Assembly: GCF_019037185.1 (NCBI RefSeq)
Contig: NZ_JAHHXM010000020.1
Coordinates: forward strand, 1 to 59,411
Length of the DNA stretch: 59,411 nt
DNA from: Oceanobacillus caeni
GTDB lineage: Bacteria; Bacillota; Bacilli; Bacillales; Amphibacillaceae
Reading direction: 5' to 3'
The position numbers and the translations under genes were made by a program. The number at the start of each line of letters is the position of its first letter. Position 1 is the first letter of the stretch. Below are positions 29,619-39,186 of this stretch, piece after piece. The notes under the pieces were generated by a model. The model saw only the letters and a list, made by a program, of their open reading frames with translations, had not been told where the DNA came from and searched no databases.

Positions 29619-29715
29619 GTTTTTTCTTTTTAAAAGGATAAGTTTTTGACTTGAAATTAATAGAAGAATCTTTGTTTAATACTGAAAGCGATTTAATGAC
29701 TAGGTGGGGTTTATT

Positions 29716-31149
29716 TTGGAAAACGTTAAACAAGAATTTCACGGAGCAGAACAACTACAGGCATCAAGGCCGGATAAAACACCTAAACTAAAGATGACGG
29801 AAAAACTTACTTTTGGTTTAGGGGACTTTGGAGCAAATTATAGCTGGACCTTTATTGCTTCCTTCATTACTATTTATATGACTGACACAGTAGGCATTAG
29901 TGCAGGTATTATTGGTACGATCATCTTACTTGCCCGTATTTTTGATGGTTTTAGTGATATATTTATGGGGACCATCATTGATAATACGAATACAAGATGG
30001 GGGAAAGCAAAACCATGGGTGTTCATGACTGCTCCTATTTTGGGTGTTTTAACGTTCATGCTATTTAATGTACCAGGAATGTTTGGTCAGACTGGTAAGA
30101 TTGTTTATGTATTTATTGTATACTTTCTCATTTCAGTAATATTTTATACTGCTAACAATGTAGCGTATTCTTCCCTTACTTCCTTTATGACAACGGACGA
30201 AAAAGGCCGTGTTTCTCTAGGAAGTATACGTTTTATCTTTGCTAATGTTGCCGTACTATCTATTACAACATTTACAACTATATTAGTAGATGCGTTTGGT
30301 GGTGGGCAACAAGGTTGGACATGGACAGCTGCTATATATGGACTGTTGTGTGCAGTACCACTGATGATTACTGGATGGTTTGTAAAAGAACGTAATGTTG
30401 CTGAAAAGAAAGATAAAGAACAAAAGACTTCTTTTGTGCCAATTATGAAAGTTTTGTTCTCGAACAAATATTTTATTCTTGCAATTGTTTTATACCTACT
30501 ATGGTACTTAAGACAAACCGAAACAGGTGCAAGAATTTATTATGCAACATACATTTTTGATAATCCCAATGTGATGGGGATTTTAAGTACAGCATCCTTA
30601 TTGCCGCTAATCATTGGACTGTTCTTTGCACCCCAGATTGTCGGACTTTACGGTTTAAGAAAGAGTGTAAATGTTGGATTGTTAGTTTCTGTACTAGGAA
30701 CTGGTATGATGATATTCTTTTCGGAAAACTTAACAGGATTGGTTGTTGCAACAGTTATTAATGCGTTAGGTCTAGTTCTATTACAAGCTGGGCTTAGTGC
30801 GATTGTAGCAGATGTTGGAGATATCGTTTATTGGGAGTCAGGTGTTCCTGTTCAAGGATCTGTATTTAGCTTAACTAGTGCTGGTATGAAAATTGGACAA
30901 GGTCTAACAGCGGCTTTAGTAGGTTGGGCGCTACAATTAGGTGGATATGTTGCCAATTCAGCTATTCAACCTGATAGCGCTATCTTTGCGATTAAATCGA
31001 TGTTTATCTACTTCCCACTAGTAATGATTGTTCTTATGTTTATTGTAGTACTACTACTAAATTATGAAAAATTCATGCCGCAAATTAGAGAAGAAATACA
31101 TGAAGGTCGTGTTGGAGAAGATCGAACAAAGTATATCATGGAAAAATAG
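29716..31149 (+). CDS. xynP: GPH-family glycoside:cation symporter (XynP-like)
   Basis: The 477-residue transporter of the glycoside-pentoside-hexuronide:cation symporter family has about twelve hydrophobic segments and the signature DNTNTRWGKAKPWV after TM2. XynP of B. subtilis imports xylosides, and the xylan context makes xylobiose or another xyloside the likely substrate here. TTG 29716 follows AGGTGGGG; a GTG at 29704 overlaps that ribosome site. It gives the organism a second import route beside the ABC system. The gene name is by context and similarity, not by proof of substrate. Confidence 0.75.
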   Translation: MENVKQEFHGAEQLQASRPDKTPKLKMTEKLTFGLGDFGANYSWTFIASFITIYMTDTVGISAGIIGTIILLARIFDGFSDIFMGTIIDNTNTRWGKAKPWVFMTAPILGVLTFMLFNVPGMFGQTGKIVYVFIVYFLISVIFYTANNVAYSSLTSFMTTDEKGRVSLGSIRFIFANVAVLSITTFTTILVDAFGGGQQGWTWTAAIYGLLCAVPLMITGWFVKERNVAEKKDKEQKTSFVPIMKVLFSNKYFILAIVLYLLWYLRQTETGARIYYATYIFDNPNVMGILSTASLLPLIIGLFFAPQIVGLYGLRKSVNVGLLVSVLGTGMMIFFSENLTGLVVATVINALGLVLLQAGLSAIVADVGDIVYWESGVPVQGSVFSLTSAGMKIGQGLTAALVGWALQLGGYVANSAIQPDSAIFAIKSMFIYFPLVMIVLMFIVVLLLNYEKFMPQIREEIHEGRVGEDRTKYIMEK

Positions 31150-31170
31150 AATCTATATAAGTCTTATAAA

Positions 31171-31203
31171 AGGCAGGAGCATCATAATGGCATCCTGCTT
31201 TTC
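31171..31203 (+). terminator. Terminator after the symporter gene
   Basis: GCAGGA (31173-31178) pairs with TCCTGC (31193-31198), with flanking A and T residues extending the stem, then TTTTCT. Confidence 0.7.
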
Positions 31204-31258
31204 TAATACTTATAATTCAAACTCTTGTTTGTAGCGAATGAATTGGGGGGATTTTATA

Positions 31259-32308
31259 GTGAAAATTGATACTAAAAAAATACAAGTAGAGAGTGGAGAG
31301 ACATGGAAACAATTTACATTAACCAATGATAATGGTGTGACAGCAGAATTTCTCGATTATGGTGGAATCATAACTAAGATTTTAGTACCTGATAACAAAG
31401 GAAATATCGAAAATGTTGTCCTTGGTTATGAAAACTTAGAGGATTATAAAACCAATCCTTTCTATCTTGGGGCTTTAATTGGTAGAGTTGCTGGGAGAAT
31501 TAAGGGAGCCACCTTTCATTTGAATGGGAATACTTATTCAGTGGAATCGAATGATGGGGAAAATTGCCTTCATGGTGGTTCAGTTGGCTTCAATCATGTT
31601 TTATGGGAAACAACTTCGTTTCAAACGGAAGATAAGATTGGGGTTCATTTAATTTATAGAAGTATGGATGGAGAAGGTGGATTTCCCGGTAATGTAGATA
31701 TTGAGGTTACTTATACGTTAACCAATTATAATCAATTCATTATTGATTACTATGCAAAAAGCGACAAAACTACACCACTAACTTTGACTAACCATTCTTA
31801 TTTTAATTTAAGTGGAAATTTAAAACATACGGTTCATCAACAACATGTTGTTTTAGATAGTAGGAAGTTTGTAGAGTTGGATGAAGCGCTTATTCCAACT
31901 GGGAAACTTGTGAATGTAGAAGGAACATCATTTGATTTCAGGAATGGTCGTAGGTTAGGTGAAGGGTTTAATGAGCATACGAAACAAAATAGTATAGCAA
32001 ATGAAGGATATGATCATTATTTTCTTTTTGACAATGCATTAGAAAACAACATTGTTATGAAAGATATTGATTCAGGTCGTATATTATCAGTACGAACCAA
32101 TCAACCGGGAGTTGTCATGTATACTTCTACGACTCTACCGGAAGGGCTTCGTTTAGCAGAAGGTCTATCGGAGAGATATTTAGGAGTATGTTTTGAAACA
32201 CAAAGTTCTCCTGCATCGTTGCATGAGGAGGATTTTCCAAGTGTGATTTTAGAGCCAGGGGAACCTTATGAAAAACAGACAGTATTTTCTTTTGATATAG
32301 AAGACTAG
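31259..32308 (+). CDS. galM: Aldose 1-epimerase (mutarotase)
   Basis: The 349-residue enzyme interconverts alpha and beta anomers of aldoses and so supplies XylA with its preferred xylose anomer. It shows GRVAGRI, the substrate histidine region NCLHGGSVGFN, LTNHSYFNLSG with the catalytic histidine, and a C-terminal FETQSSPASLHEEDFPSV containing the catalytic glutamate. Start GTG 31259 follows GGGGGGA by eight bases. It ends the xylan island. Confidence 0.9.
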   Translation: MKIDTKKIQVESGETWKQFTLTNDNGVTAEFLDYGGIITKILVPDNKGNIENVVLGYENLEDYKTNPFYLGALIGRVAGRIKGATFHLNGNTYSVESNDGENCLHGGSVGFNHVLWETTSFQTEDKIGVHLIYRSMDGEGGFPGNVDIEVTYTLTNYNQFIIDYYAKSDKTTPLTLTNHSYFNLSGNLKHTVHQQHVVLDSRKFVELDEALIPTGKLVNVEGTSFDFRNGRRLGEGFNEHTKQNSIANEGYDHYFLFDNALENNIVMKDIDSGRILSVRTNQPGVVMYTSTTLPEGLRLAEGLSERYLGVCFETQSSPASLHEEDFPSVILEPGEPYEKQTVFSFDIED

Positions 32309-32400
32309 TCTTTAATTGAAATAATTGGGTGTTGGATGAAGACTTGAGTGTAAGAAATGAAGAAATTGAAGAAGTATATGGTGGGAAGGAAATGAATAGT

Positions 32401-32435
32401 GGAAAGGACTGTTGGAAGAATTAACAGCCCTTTCC
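32401..32435. terminator. Bidirectional terminator
   Basis: GGAAAGGACTGTT (32401-32413) pairs with AACAGCCCTTTCC (32423-32435) with one mismatch, between convergent genes. Confidence 0.8.
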
Positions 32436-32439
32436 ATAT

Positions 32440-33630
32440 TTACTTCGTATAATTATCAAAATATCCTTGGATAAAGACAATAGGTGTACCTTTATCTCCA
32501 CTTCCTGAAGTTAAATCAGATAGGGAACCGATTAGGTCAGTTAGTTTTCTTGGTGTTGTTCCTTGTGATTCCATGGCACCGACAAGGTCTTCCTCTTTAT
32601 TATTAATAAACTCAGAAATAGCCTTTTGTAATTCTTCTCCTTTAAGGTCAGAGAAGTTATTGTCAGCAAGATATTTTAGTTTCACTTCATTCGGTGTTCC
32701 GTTAAGTCCAGATGTATAAGCTGGCGAAACTACCGGGTCAGCCAACTCCCATATTTTACCGACAGGATCTTTAAATGCTCCATCTCCGTAAACCATCACT
32801 TCTACCGTTTTGCCCGTTTTTTCTTGAAGGAGTTGTTGAATTTTATCAACGACCGGTTGGCAATCACGTGGGAAAAGTTTTACACGGTCTTCCGTCGCTT
32901 TATTAGACCCAAGTAAACCATATTCCTCATTATAACCACTACCATCGACAGACTCTGATAAAATATTATCAAGACTATATATCTTTTCTGCACCATTGTC
33001 TTTCAGGATTCTTTTCGTTCTCAATCTAGAATGAATGTCACATGCTAATACGCTTTTCGTATATTCCAATATAGATTTCGGATTATTAGAGAAAATGACT
33101 TCACATTCGATTCCATATTCTTCAACAATGGATTTGTAATAATCAATATAATCAACACCAGTAAAAGTGTGTTTGTTTTCTCCAAAAAGCTCGCGGAATT
33201 GATTTTCTGTTAAAACATCTGTCCAAGGATTTACTCCCTTTTCATCAAGTTGATCAATATCGACTAAATGGTTACCTACTTCATCAGATGGATAACTCAA
33301 CATAAGAACGATTTTCTTCGCACCTTTTGCAATTCCTCTAAGGTTAGTAGCAAAACGGTTACGACTTAAAATCGGGAAAATAACCCCAATGGTATCATCA
33401 CCAAATTTTGATTTCACGTCTTTGGCGATATGGTCAATTGTTGCGTAGTTACCTTGAGAGCGGGCAACAATGGATTCTGTTATTGTTACGATATCTTTAT
33501 CTTGAATAGAAAAACCTTCTACTTCAGAAGCTTTCAATACGCTGTCCACGACAATCTCTTCTATTTGATCCCCTTGGTTAATAATGGGGCAACGTAAACC
33601 TCTAACAACAGTTCCAACTACTCTTTCCAT
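32440..33630 (-). CDS. Coenzyme F420-0:L-glutamate ligase-like protein
   Basis: The 396-residue protein resembles the CofE/F420_ligase family (PF01996), which joins glutamate to F420-0 in archaea and actinobacteria. Features include the ITESIVARSQGN segment, GDDTIGVIFPILSRNR and a DGAFKDPVGKIWELADPVVSPAY region. It is longer than classical CofE, and Bacilli are not known to make F420, so it probably ligates an amino acid to another substrate. It starts at ATG 33630. A LysR-type regulator is divergent from it across 109 bp. The biochemical role is unknown. Confidence 0.7.
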   Translation of the reverse strand: MERVVGTVVRGLRCPIINQGDQIEEIVVDSVLKASEVEGFSIQDKDIVTITESIVARSQGNYATIDHIAKDVKSKFGDDTIGVIFPILSRNRFATNLRGIAKGAKKIVLMLSYPSDEVGNHLVDIDQLDEKGVNPWTDVLTENQFRELFGENKHTFTGVDYIDYYKSIVEEYGIECEVIFSNNPKSILEYTKSVLACDIHSRLRTKRILKDNGAEKIYSLDNILSESVDGSGYNEEYGLLGSNKATEDRVKLFPRDCQPVVDKIQQLLQEKTGKTVEVMVYGDGAFKDPVGKIWELADPVVSPAYTSGLNGTPNEVKLKYLADNNFSDLKGEELQKAISEFINNKEEDLVGAMESQGTTPRKLTDLIGSLSDLTSGSGDKGTPIVFIQGYFDNYTK

Positions 33631-33739
33631 TTGAATCGCTCCTTAAATAAGTGAGTTAATAACTTCTATTTCCACTATACATTTTTTAAGAATATAAGTA
33701 AAATTAATATATATAATAGTAGATATAAGAGGTGGTTAT

Positions 33740-34630
33740 ATGGTGAGTAAATTAGACTTATACAAAGTCTTCTGGATGGTAGGTAGGGAAAAAAGTTTTT
33801 CCAAAGCGGCAAAAAAGTTATATACTACTCAGCCGGCCGTAAGCCAGTCCATCATGCAATTGGAGAGGGAATTAGGAACCCGTTTATTTAATAGAACTGC
33901 AAAAGGGGTTTCTTTAACAGATGAAGGGAGCCTTCTATTTGAGTATGTCCATTCATCCCTTAATCTAATCGATACGGGTGAGCAAAAAATATTAGAAATT
34001 AAAAATTTAACGGCCGGTGAATTAAAGATAGGGGTAGGTGACACCATTTCTAGACACTTCTTACTGCCCTATTTAGAAACGTTTCATAATAACTATCCTA
34101 AGATAAAATTTAAAATACTAAATGGAACAACCTTTGAAATATTATCCTTTTTAAAATCCGGGGAGGTAGATATTGCAGTTTGTAATCTTCCAGTGGATAA
34201 TCAATCGTTTGAAGTAATTCCTTACATTGATATTCATGATACATTTGTTTGTGGAGAGAAGTATAAGAGCATCCTTTCCAAACCATTAGATTTAGAGGAC
34301 CTAGCAAAGCTTCCCTTAATTTTTCTTGAGCCTAGTTCTAATTCTAGGAAATATGTGGAGGATTATCTTTTATCAAAAGGGTTTAAACTTTCCCCAGAGT
34401 TTGAATTAGGTTCTCATGACTTGTTATTAGATTTTGCGAAAATTAATTTAGGATTAGCTTGTGTAACCAGAGAGTTTTCGCTCGATTATTTAAATAGAGG
34501 ATTCGTATATGAAGTACAATTGAAAGAAGAAATACCGAAGAGAAGTATTGGGGTATGTTACTTAAAAAGTGTCTCTCTTTCACCTGCAGCAGCCAAATTT
34601 GTGGAACTAATCGGAGAAAGGAGATTGTGA
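33740..34630 (+). CDS. LysR-family transcriptional regulator
   Basis: This 296-residue regulator has an N-terminal winged helix-turn-helix (SFSKAAKKLYTTQPAVSQSI, about residues 19-38) and a periplasmic-binding-like effector domain (about 90-295). It starts at ATG 33740 behind AAGAGGTGG. Divergent orientation from the F420-ligase-like gene suggests it regulates that gene, the usual LysR arrangement. The effector is unknown. Confidence 0.85.
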   Translation: MVSKLDLYKVFWMVGREKSFSKAAKKLYTTQPAVSQSIMQLERELGTRLFNRTAKGVSLTDEGSLLFEYVHSSLNLIDTGEQKILEIKNLTAGELKIGVGDTISRHFLLPYLETFHNNYPKIKFKILNGTTFEILSFLKSGEVDIAVCNLPVDNQSFEVIPYIDIHDTFVCGEKYKSILSKPLDLEDLAKLPLIFLEPSSNSRKYVEDYLLSKGFKLSPEFELGSHDLLLDFAKINLGLACVTREFSLDYLNRGFVYEVQLKEEIPKRSIGVCYLKSVSLSPAAAKFVELIGERRL

Positions 34631-34712
34631 ATTTTAGGGGGAATGGGTAAATTTCCGATAATTCTGTGTTAGACTATTTGTATCATAGAAGTATTAATTT
34701 GGGGGATTTTTA

Positions 34713-35291
34713 ATGAATGTAAAAGAAGTACAAAATGACTTAATGCAACGAACAAAAAAAGGGGTAACCATGTTTTATGTTGGAAGCCTTTATTGGTTTC
34801 TAATGGGAATTTTAGGTCTTTTCGATATGCATATTAACCTGTTAGGATTAATTTATTTAATAGGTATTGGAACGCTATTTCCATTAGGTATCTTAGTCTC
34901 GAATCTGCTTAAGATCGATTTTATTGCAAAGGGTAATGAGTTATCGAACTTTGCCGGTGTAATTGGAGGAATGCAACTATTTTTTGCTCCGATTTTAATC
35001 ATCATTTATATGGAGAAAATTGAGTGGTTACCATTTTTTATTGCTGTCTTGACTGGTGCTCATTTCCTTCCATTTAGCGTTCTTTATAAAAGTAAAGGAT
35101 TTATATTTCAATCCATGGCGGTTGTATTGTTTTCTTCTATTGTCGGATTTGTTTTTATGGATTACGTTTATAAAATTTTACCTTTTGGCTTAGGAATCAT
35201 ATATTTAATAACTATTATTTTACTTCTGAACGAAAATAAAAAACTGACTCTTGAATTAGAAGGACAATTGAACAAAGAGATGCAAATTTAA
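34713..35291 (+). CDS. Hypothetical membrane protein (DUF7010-like)
   Basis: This 192-residue protein has six or so hydrophobic segments, a short charged N-terminus (VKEVQNDLMQRTKKG) and a charged C-terminal tail. It resembles small uncharacterised Bacillus membrane proteins now grouped as DUF7010. The start at ATG 34713 follows TTGGGGG. It stands alone between the LysR gene and a long untranslated region. No function can be assigned. Confidence 0.6.
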   Translation: MNVKEVQNDLMQRTKKGVTMFYVGSLYWFLMGILGLFDMHINLLGLIYLIGIGTLFPLGILVSNLLKIDFIAKGNELSNFAGVIGGMQLFFAPILIIIYMEKIEWLPFFIAVLTGAHFLPFSVLYKSKGFIFQSMAVVLFSSIVGFVFMDYVYKILPFGLGIIYLITIILLLNENKKLTLELEGQLNKEMQI

Positions 35292-35349
35292 AGAAACAAA
35301 TTTTTACAAAAAACGAGATGTATTTCCCGGGGAATATTTTAATTTGCCA

Positions 35350-35649
35350 TATAATATGGAGAAGTTTGTCGTAATTTTGGTGGAGCGTTTGTCTGCCACT
35401 TTTAGGAAAACTTTACCTAAATTAAAAGGTTTAAGTTGGAGAGAATAGTCATTAGACCCATGTTAAGTCTATTTGTATTGGCAAAAAATTACGTATAGTT
35501 TTAAAAGTGAAAGTAAACATCTAAAGTAAATTATGGTAAAATAGTGGAATGAACTAAATGTAATATTTTCGCAAATTATATTTTGTCAATTTTGTTTCAT
35601 TACATATTTTTAGCGAAATTTAAATTATTTAAATTGGGGGGAATATACT
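35350..35649 (+). other. Long leader region before the DUF1646 transporter
   Basis: This gap (35292-35649) has no gene. A -10-like TATAAT lies at 35350-35355 with no good -35; a start near 35362 would give a leader of about 290 nt. Possible stems are GTGG/CCAC (35381-35399), TTTAGG/CCTAAA (about 35400-35426) and TAGAC/GTCTA (about 35454-35470), the last followed by a T-rich tract. DUF1646 genes are known to be associated with the DUF1646 RNA motif, shown to be a Na+ riboswitch class. I cannot confirm that aptamer here. Confidence 0.35.
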
Positions 35650-36666
35650 ATGGTTATTGGTCTTGTTATCATATTATTACTAGTTTTATTTTTACCATTT
35701 CTAGTAAAACCCATTGAAGAGAATTTAGAACCTTTCTTATTTGTTATGGGTTTGTTGGCAGCAATTGTAAGTGGAGTGCTTAACAAGGAATTATGGTTCG
35801 ACGCCTTGAAGGATCCAATATTCATTACATTAGCTGTACTCATCGCTGGATTACTATTTAAATGGATGAAGGGCCCTATTGAAAAGTCCATATTAAGTAT
35901 TAGTCAGAAAATGAACATCCGCTTATTTTTGGCTTTAATCATTATTATTTTAGGATTGTTATCTAGTGTGATTACTGCAATAATTGCTGCAATCGTGTTA
36001 GTATCCATTGTAAGTACATTGAAGCTAGATAGAAAGACAGAAATCCGTGCTGTTATTTTAGCTTGCTTTTCTATCGGATTGGGTGCTGTGTTAACCCCAA
36101 TTGGTGAGCCGTTATCAACCATTGCTACAAATAAATTAAACGAAGAGTTCTTCTATTTATTTAACTTAATCGGTTTAGAGGTTATCTTTGCTGTAGTTGC
36201 GATTGGTATTATTGCATTCTTTACATTAAAACCAGGTAAAAGTGACAGTAGCTTAGAAGGTAGCAATGAGGCTGAGGGATATCCAGAAATTATCATTCGT
36301 TCCATTAAAATATATCTATTTGTTATGGGACTAACACTTCTTGGTGCAGGATTCGAGCCGCTTGTAAATATGTACCTATTACATTTACAGCCGGGCGTAC
36401 TGTATTGGATCAATATGATTTCCGCTATTCTTGATAATGCTACACTAGCTGCTGCGGAAATTAGCCCATCAATGGATGCCGGTACAATTCGTTTCTTATT
36501 ATTAGGGCTTATTATTAGTGGAGGAATGCTCATCCCAGGAAATATTCCTAATATTATTTCAGCCAACAAATTAGGAATTACGAGTAAAGAATGGGCGAAG
36601 TTTGGAGCTCCTTTTGGTTTAGGTGTAATGGTTTTATTCTTTATCTATCTTTTGATTGTTGGATAA
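35650..36666 (+). CDS. DUF1646-family membrane transporter
   Basis: The 338-residue protein is almost entirely hydrophobic, with about ten segments, and matches DUF1646 proteins, putative cation transporters of the ion-transporter superfamily. Conserved parts include SIGLGAVLTPIGEPLSTIA and ISGGMLIPGNIPNIISANKLGI, the latter reminiscent of NhaD/ArsB-type re-entrant loops. ATG 35650 follows TTGGGGGGA. A Na+ or other monovalent cation role is inferred from family literature and the likely halotolerant host. Confidence 0.75.
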   Translation: MVIGLVIILLLVLFLPFLVKPIEENLEPFLFVMGLLAAIVSGVLNKELWFDALKDPIFITLAVLIAGLLFKWMKGPIEKSILSISQKMNIRLFLALIIIILGLLSSVITAIIAAIVLVSIVSTLKLDRKTEIRAVILACFSIGLGAVLTPIGEPLSTIATNKLNEEFFYLFNLIGLEVIFAVVAIGIIAFFTLKPGKSDSSLEGSNEAEGYPEIIIRSIKIYLFVMGLTLLGAGFEPLVNMYLLHLQPGVLYWINMISAILDNATLAAAEISPSMDAGTIRFLLLGLIISGGMLIPGNIPNIISANKLGITSKEWAKFGAPFGLGVMVLFFIYLLIVG

Positions 36667-36777
36667 GGGATCCATTTAAGACTTAGCAAATGGACAAGCT
36701 TTTATTAATAATTAAATATTGGTTAGGGAGTTATGCTCATGCAGAAAGAAAGCTTTATACTCCCTTGCTACCAAAGA

Positions 36778-36807
36778 AATCCATCTTGTGAAACAAGGTG
36801 GATTTTT
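36778..36807 (+). terminator. Terminator after the DUF1646 gene
   Basis: AAATCCATCTTG (36778-36789) pairs with CAAGGTGGATTT (36794-36805) with one wobble and continues into T residues. Confidence 0.8.
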
Positions 36808-36915
36808 AATATGTTTAAAAAGAAATGTTAGACCTCCACACCTTTTGTGAAAAAAAAGACTTGTAAAAAGTGAATGACGGGGGACACTAAGTTACTAGTT
36901 AAGGAGGTATTTTAC

Positions 36916-38496
36916 TTGAACATAGCAGATACGATGACCATTATAGCATTTATCTTTAGCGCTTTTATTTTGGCGTCTATCATTGTGATCCTACTCTATT
37001 TATTTTTTGTAGATCGAAATCAAAGGCAACATCCGGTTTTACGAAATTATCCAGTTTTGGGACGGGTAAGGTATTTCCTAGAACAGATTGGTCCTGAATT
37101 AAGACAATACTTATTTAATAGTGATTTAGAAGGAAAACCATTTAATAGAGATGAATACCAGCATGTTGTAAAGAAAGCGAAATATAAACGTGATGTGATT
37201 GGGTTTGGATCTTTAAGGGACTTTGAAAAGCCGGGTTACTATATACGTAATTCAATGTTTCCAAAACTGACAGAGGAAATTAATATGGACGTTGATAGTA
37301 AGGTGACAACAAATAGATACTTGCTACTTCAGGAACCTTTATTTATGCACCGAAAGGAAATACTGGAAAGTCATGAATCACCTGCATATTTATTAAAAGA
37401 TGAAGATGCCATCGTAATTGGTAAGGATTGTGAACAGCCTTTCGTTGTGAAAGGACAAATTGGAATGTCTGCGATGAGCTATGGATCATTGGGGAAAAAA
37501 GCAATTACAGCACTCTCTGAAGGACTGGGCATGGCAAAAGGGAGTTGGATGAATACTGGAGAAGGCGGACTATCTGAATACCATCTTAAAGGGAACGTCG
37601 ATATTATAATGCAAATTGGTCCTGGACTTTTTGGTGTAAGAGATCCGAAAGGGAATTTTAGCTGGGAGGCGTTAAAGGAAAAGGCAAAAGTTCCCCAAAT
37701 CAAAGCATTTGAATTAAAACTAGGACAAGGTGCCAAAACTCGAGGTGGCCATATTGATGCGGAAAAGGTAACAGAAGAAATAGCAAGAATTCGAATGGTG
37801 GAGCCATTTAAGTCGATTGATAGTCCGAATCGCTTTAAAGAGTTTAGTGACTTAGCCTCTTTATTTTCATTTATGGAGGATGTACGAACGACGACAGGAA
37901 AGCCTATTGGAATGAAAGTTGTTATTGGTAGTTTCCATGAAGCAGAAGAATTAGCAAAACAAATAAAAGAGACTGGAGTAGGGCCCGATTTTATTACAGT
38001 AGATGGTGGAGAGGGAGGAACAGGTGCATCTTATCAGGAATTAGCTGATGGGGTAGGGTTACCTATTAAGTCTGCCTTACCATTAGTCCACAAAGCTTTA
38101 GTGGACTACGGGGTAAGGGATAGGGTCAAGATTATTGCCTCTGGTAAACTCATTTCTCCGGATCGCGTAGCTGTTGCTCTAGCCATGGGAGCAGATTTAG
38201 TAAATATTGCAAGGGGATTTATGATCACAGTTGGATGCATTCAAGCATTGAAGTGTCATTCCAATGCTTGTCCTGTAGGGGTTGCAACGACAGACCCTGA
38301 CTTACAAAAGGCCCTTGTCATTGAGGAGAAGAAACATCGAACTGCAAACTATGTAATATCGATGAGAAAAGGGTTATTTCGTATAGCTGCTGCTGCTGGC
38401 TTAGATTCACCCGTGAAGTTTAAAGAGGAGCACGTCGTATATAAGGATGAAAAAGGTAAGGTATCGCCTTTGGAAGATAGGATATTCTTGGAATAA
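36916..38496 (+). CDS. yerD: Glutamate synthase-like FMN-binding protein (YerD type)
   Basis: The 526-residue protein has an N-terminal transmembrane helix (about 5-35) and a glutamate-synthase central/FMN-binding barrel (about 100-500). Typical stretches are GQIGMSAMSYGSLG, NTGEGGLSEYH, VDGGEGGTGAS and HSNACPVGVATTDP with a possible Fe-S cysteine. Length and architecture match B. subtilis YerD. It is an alpha-subunit-like domain without the glutaminase part, so its physiological substrate is unknown. TTG 36916 follows AAGGAGGT by seven bases; earlier in-frame codons lack a ribosome site. Confidence 0.8.
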   Translation: MNIADTMTIIAFIFSAFILASIIVILLYLFFVDRNQRQHPVLRNYPVLGRVRYFLEQIGPELRQYLFNSDLEGKPFNRDEYQHVVKKAKYKRDVIGFGSLRDFEKPGYYIRNSMFPKLTEEINMDVDSKVTTNRYLLLQEPLFMHRKEILESHESPAYLLKDEDAIVIGKDCEQPFVVKGQIGMSAMSYGSLGKKAITALSEGLGMAKGSWMNTGEGGLSEYHLKGNVDIIMQIGPGLFGVRDPKGNFSWEALKEKAKVPQIKAFELKLGQGAKTRGGHIDAEKVTEEIARIRMVEPFKSIDSPNRFKEFSDLASLFSFMEDVRTTTGKPIGMKVVIGSFHEAEELAKQIKETGVGPDFITVDGGEGGTGASYQELADGVGLPIKSALPLVHKALVDYGVRDRVKIIASGKLISPDRVAVALAMGADLVNIARGFMITVGCIQALKCHSNACPVGVATTDPDLQKALVIEEKKHRTANYVISMRKGLFRIAAAAGLDSPVKFKEEHVVYKDEKGKVSPLEDRIFLE

Positions 38497-38575
38497 TTCC
38501 CCCAAGGGGTTAGCCGTTTTTCAGTCGAAATAAAAGGATTCCTATATATTTTCTATGTCTCAAGGAGTGAACTGT

Positions 38576-39151
38576 ATGTCTTGTTTTTGCCCAGAGATTT
38601 GGCCAGAAGATCCAACGCCAAAGATTCAAAAAGACTGTAAAGAATGCGGGTTGTATGATCAAGGATCACGTATGATTTGGGGAGAAGGAACTCCTAGGGC
38701 TCCAATTATGATTGTATTAGATAATCCAGGAGCAAGAGAAAATCGTGAAGGAAGTCCCTTTGTATGTGGAACAAGACAGACTTTGCAAAAGGCGGTCTTT
38801 GAAACAGGATTAAAGAAAGAACAGATTTACGTTACTTATATTTTAAAAAGAAAACCTATTCGTGCATATGAGAAGGACAGAACAAGGGCAATCTGCATGC
38901 GTCATTTGGAAAATCAACTTGAGGTACAAAAACCGTCTCTAATTTTGTGTTTAGGAAATGTCGCGGTACAGTCATTTTTCCGTAATCAGGAGTTGGATGT
39001 AAAAGGATTGAGAGGGAGCTGGTATGAAGTCGGAGGATACCAAACAACAGTTGCTTATCATCCACTTGCCGTTCGACGTAGGCCAAATTTATATCCATTA
39101 TTTCTGGAGGATATGCAATTCGTTGCAGCAGAGTTGAAGGCTAAAAGATAG
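38576..39151 (+). CDS. Uracil-DNA glycosylase superfamily protein
   Basis: This 191-residue protein has the UDG fold of families 4/5: LDNPGARENREGSPFV (about 48-63), a central IYVTYILKRKP, ILCLGNVAVQSFF and YHPLAV. C21 and C24 (CKECGL) and C107 correspond to Fe-S ligands of family-4 enzymes, but the usual cysteine before RP is R92, while an extra C64 is present. It may be a divergent Fe-S glycosylase. ATG 38576 follows AAGGAGTGA; the earlier in-frame ATG 38555 lacks a ribosome site. Confidence 0.7.
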   Translation: MSCFCPEIWPEDPTPKIQKDCKECGLYDQGSRMIWGEGTPRAPIMIVLDNPGARENREGSPFVCGTRQTLQKAVFETGLKKEQIYVTYILKRKPIRAYEKDRTRAICMRHLENQLEVQKPSLILCLGNVAVQSFFRNQELDVKGLRGSWYEVGGYQTTVAYHPLAVRRRPNLYPLFLEDMQFVAAELKAKR

Positions 39152-39186
39152 ATGTTGGGATTCATGGGTTAATAAATAAGCTTATA

